A DNA stretch of 6,802 nt from Thiorhodovibrio sp. GTDB taxonomy: Bacteria; Pseudomonadota; Gammaproteobacteria; Chromatiales; Chromatiaceae. Location: the NCBI GenBank assembly GCA_007128075.1, contig SKYD01000165.1, positions 1-6,802 of the forward strand. Direction: 5' to 3'. The position numbers and the translations under genes were made by a program. The notes below the pieces were generated by a model. The model searched no databases and was not told the origin of the DNA. It was given only the letters and a program-made list of their open reading frames with translations. This document shows positions 5,788 to 6,802 of the stretch, one piece after another (the stretch's first letter is position 1; every line of letters starts with the position of its first letter).

Positions 5788-6685
5788 ACGCCACATTGTT
5801 GGGGTCGGAGTTGCCACCCGCGATCTGATTTATCGCGTCGCGCACTATCCTGCTGAAGACGATGAACTTCGTGCCCAATCGCGCCATGCAGCCTGTGGCG
5901 GCAACGCCGCGAATACGCTCAATGTGCTCGCCCAGCTTGGGCATCGTGCAATCTGGGTTGGCACTTTGGCACAGGATCAGGATGGGCAGCGTCTCCGTCA
6001 CGAGCTTGATGCGCTGGGCGTTGACACCACCTATGCAGCGGTGCATGACTGCGCCCAGACCCCGACCTCGTTGATCTTGGTCAGCGAGGCGACGGGCAGC
6101 CGCACCATTGTCCATCATCGCAATCTCTCTGAACTGAGCGTTGCTGAATTTTGTCAGGTGCCACTGGCTGATTGTGATTGGATTCATTTTGAAGGGCGCA
6201 ACCCCGAGGCCACCGCGCAGATGATCGCCCATGTGCAGCGTCAACGCCCTGAGCTGCCGATCTCGATTGAGCTTGAAAAACCCCGACCCAATATCGAGGC
6301 ATTGCTGCAACCCGTCGCGCTGCTCATCGCTGCCCGTGGTTATGTCGAGGCACAGGGAGCCGCCAGCGATCCCGCCGCCTTTGCCGCACAGCTTCAAGCA
6401 CACAGCAAAGCCGCCTTGTGTGTGGTGCCTTGGGGAGCAGCGGGGGTCTATTATTGCGATCATCGCCAAAAACCACAGCATCTTCCCGCTTATCAGCCGC
6501 CACAGATCATCGACACCCTTGCCGCCGGCGATGTCTTAAATGCAGCGTTGATCGACGGGCTGTTGCACGGACTACCCACCGAGCAGGTGCTGCTTCGCGC
6601 TCAACGACTGGCGGGATACAAATGCGCCCATGTGGGACTCAACGGTCTGGTGGCTGCCACCATCGCCGCCGGGCTGCTCGATTAA
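5768..6685 (+). CDS. PfkB/ribokinase-family sugar kinase, ketohexokinase-like
   Basis: A 305-residue ATP-dependent kinase of the ribokinase fold, cytoplasmic. The closest pattern I recall is animal ketohexokinase: YPAEDDELR at 27-35, CGGNAAN at 43-49, TGSRTIVHH at 109-117, DWIHFEGRN at 137-145, IELEKPR at 167-173, DTLAAGD at 249-255 with the catalytic base D255, and AGYKCAHVGLNGLV near the end. Residues matching the human fructose-binding D15, N42 and N45 are D19, N46 and N49. I chose the ATG at 5768 because AAGAGA lies about 7 nt upstream and the homologous region begins at once; ATG 5777 is possible. Longer in-frame extensions to 5627 run through the conserved end of the SUMF1 gene and are rejected. 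The 20-bp overlap suggests translational coupling. The substrate (fructose or another ketose/nucleoside) is unproven. Confidence 0.87.
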   Translation: MSAMSNKRHIVGVGVATRDLIYRVAHYPAEDDELRAQSRHAACGGNAANTLNVLAQLGHRAIWVGTLAQDQDGQRLRHELDALGVDTTYAAVHDCAQTPTSLILVSEATGSRTIVHHRNLSELSVAEFCQVPLADCDWIHFEGRNPEATAQMIAHVQRQRPELPISIELEKPRPNIEALLQPVALLIAARGYVEAQGAASDPAAFAAQLQAHSKAALCVVPWGAAGVYYCDHRQKPQHLPAYQPPQIIDTLAAGDVLNAALIDGLLHGLPTEQVLLRAQRLAGYKCAHVGLNGLVAATIAAGLLD

Positions 6686-6707
6686 CCTGACTGATGTGGA
6701 TTTGTTT

Positions 6708-6802
6708 ATGACCATGCAACGCACTCGCCCCAATCTGCCAAGCAACGACAAACGCTGGAAACTGGTCAACGCCACCATGCGCCGCAATGGCTATGCCGAC
6801 CA
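6708..6802 (+). CDS. hoxE: Probable HoxE-like (NuoE-family) subunit, N-terminal fragment
   Basis: Only the first 31 codons are in the window and the frame is open to the right edge. The reading MTMQRTRPNLPSNDKRW then KLVNATMRRNGYAD resembles the N-terminus of HoxE, the 24-kDa NuoE-like [2Fe-2S] subunit of the NAD-linked bidirectional NiFe hydrogenase diaphorase, where a basic N-terminus precedes an ATMRRHGY-type helix. The cluster cysteines would lie outside the window, so this rests on a short stretch. GGA at 6698-6700 is 7 nt before the ATG at 6708; the ATG at 6714 is an alternative. It starts 22 bp after the kinase, with no terminator between, so it may share that transcript. Other thioredoxin-like ferredoxin-fold subunits (NuoE, FdsG) remain possible. 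Confidence 0.45.
   Translation, partial: MTMQRTRPNLPSNDKRWKLVNATMRRNGYAD

Noticed and set aside
6515..6535. Kinase catalytic motif reads AAGD rather than GAGD
   Set aside because: AAGD is also the form I recall in E. coli ribokinase, and the catalytic aspartate is kept, so this is not a defect.

Overview
The window looks like ordinary chromosomal DNA from a gammaproteobacterium of moderately high GC. The evidence is an EpmB-type lysine 2,3-aminomutase, a long two-ACT-domain IlvA divergent from RpiA, and a bactofilin paired with a DUF6776-like membrane protein. A HoxE-like start at the right edge suggests a sulfur- or hydrogen-metabolising lineage such as Chromatiales, but that placement is inference. 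I see no mobile element, CRISPR array, rRNA or tRNA. All genes look intact except the two cut by the window edges.

Left block (1-3028): the 3' part of epmB (EF-P beta-lysylation) converges on ilvA (threonine deaminase, first step of isoleucine synthesis). ilvA and rpiA (ribose-5-phosphate isomerase A) diverge from a 60-bp AT-rich gap that carries two adjacent palindromes.

Middle block (3025-4296, minus strand): a DUF6776-like single-pass coiled-coil membrane protein is followed by a bactofilin with a GTG start and a clear Shine-Dalgarno. They probably form a two-gene operon. The bactofilin and rpiA stop codons overlap tail to tail by 4 bp.

Right block (4297-6802, plus strand): a 150-bp divergent intergenic region leads into a 446-residue membrane protein. 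It has a predicted cytoplasmic coiled coil, one membrane helix, a Pro/Ala-rich linker and a SUMF1/FGE-like domain that lacks the C-terminal catalytic cysteines of true formylglycine-generating enzymes. Its 3' end overlaps by 20 bp a PfkB-family kinase that resembles animal ketohexokinase in several motifs. After 22 bp a new gene begins whose N-terminus resembles HoxE, the NuoE-like diaphorase subunit of bidirectional NiFe hydrogenase. These three genes may be co-transcribed.

Most of the window is conserved housekeeping. The parts worth a second look are the SUMF1-like membrane protein and its setting (shared promoter region with the bactofilin/DUF6776 pair, coupling to a sugar kinase, possible hox cluster) and a decamer present three times in and near that promoter region.
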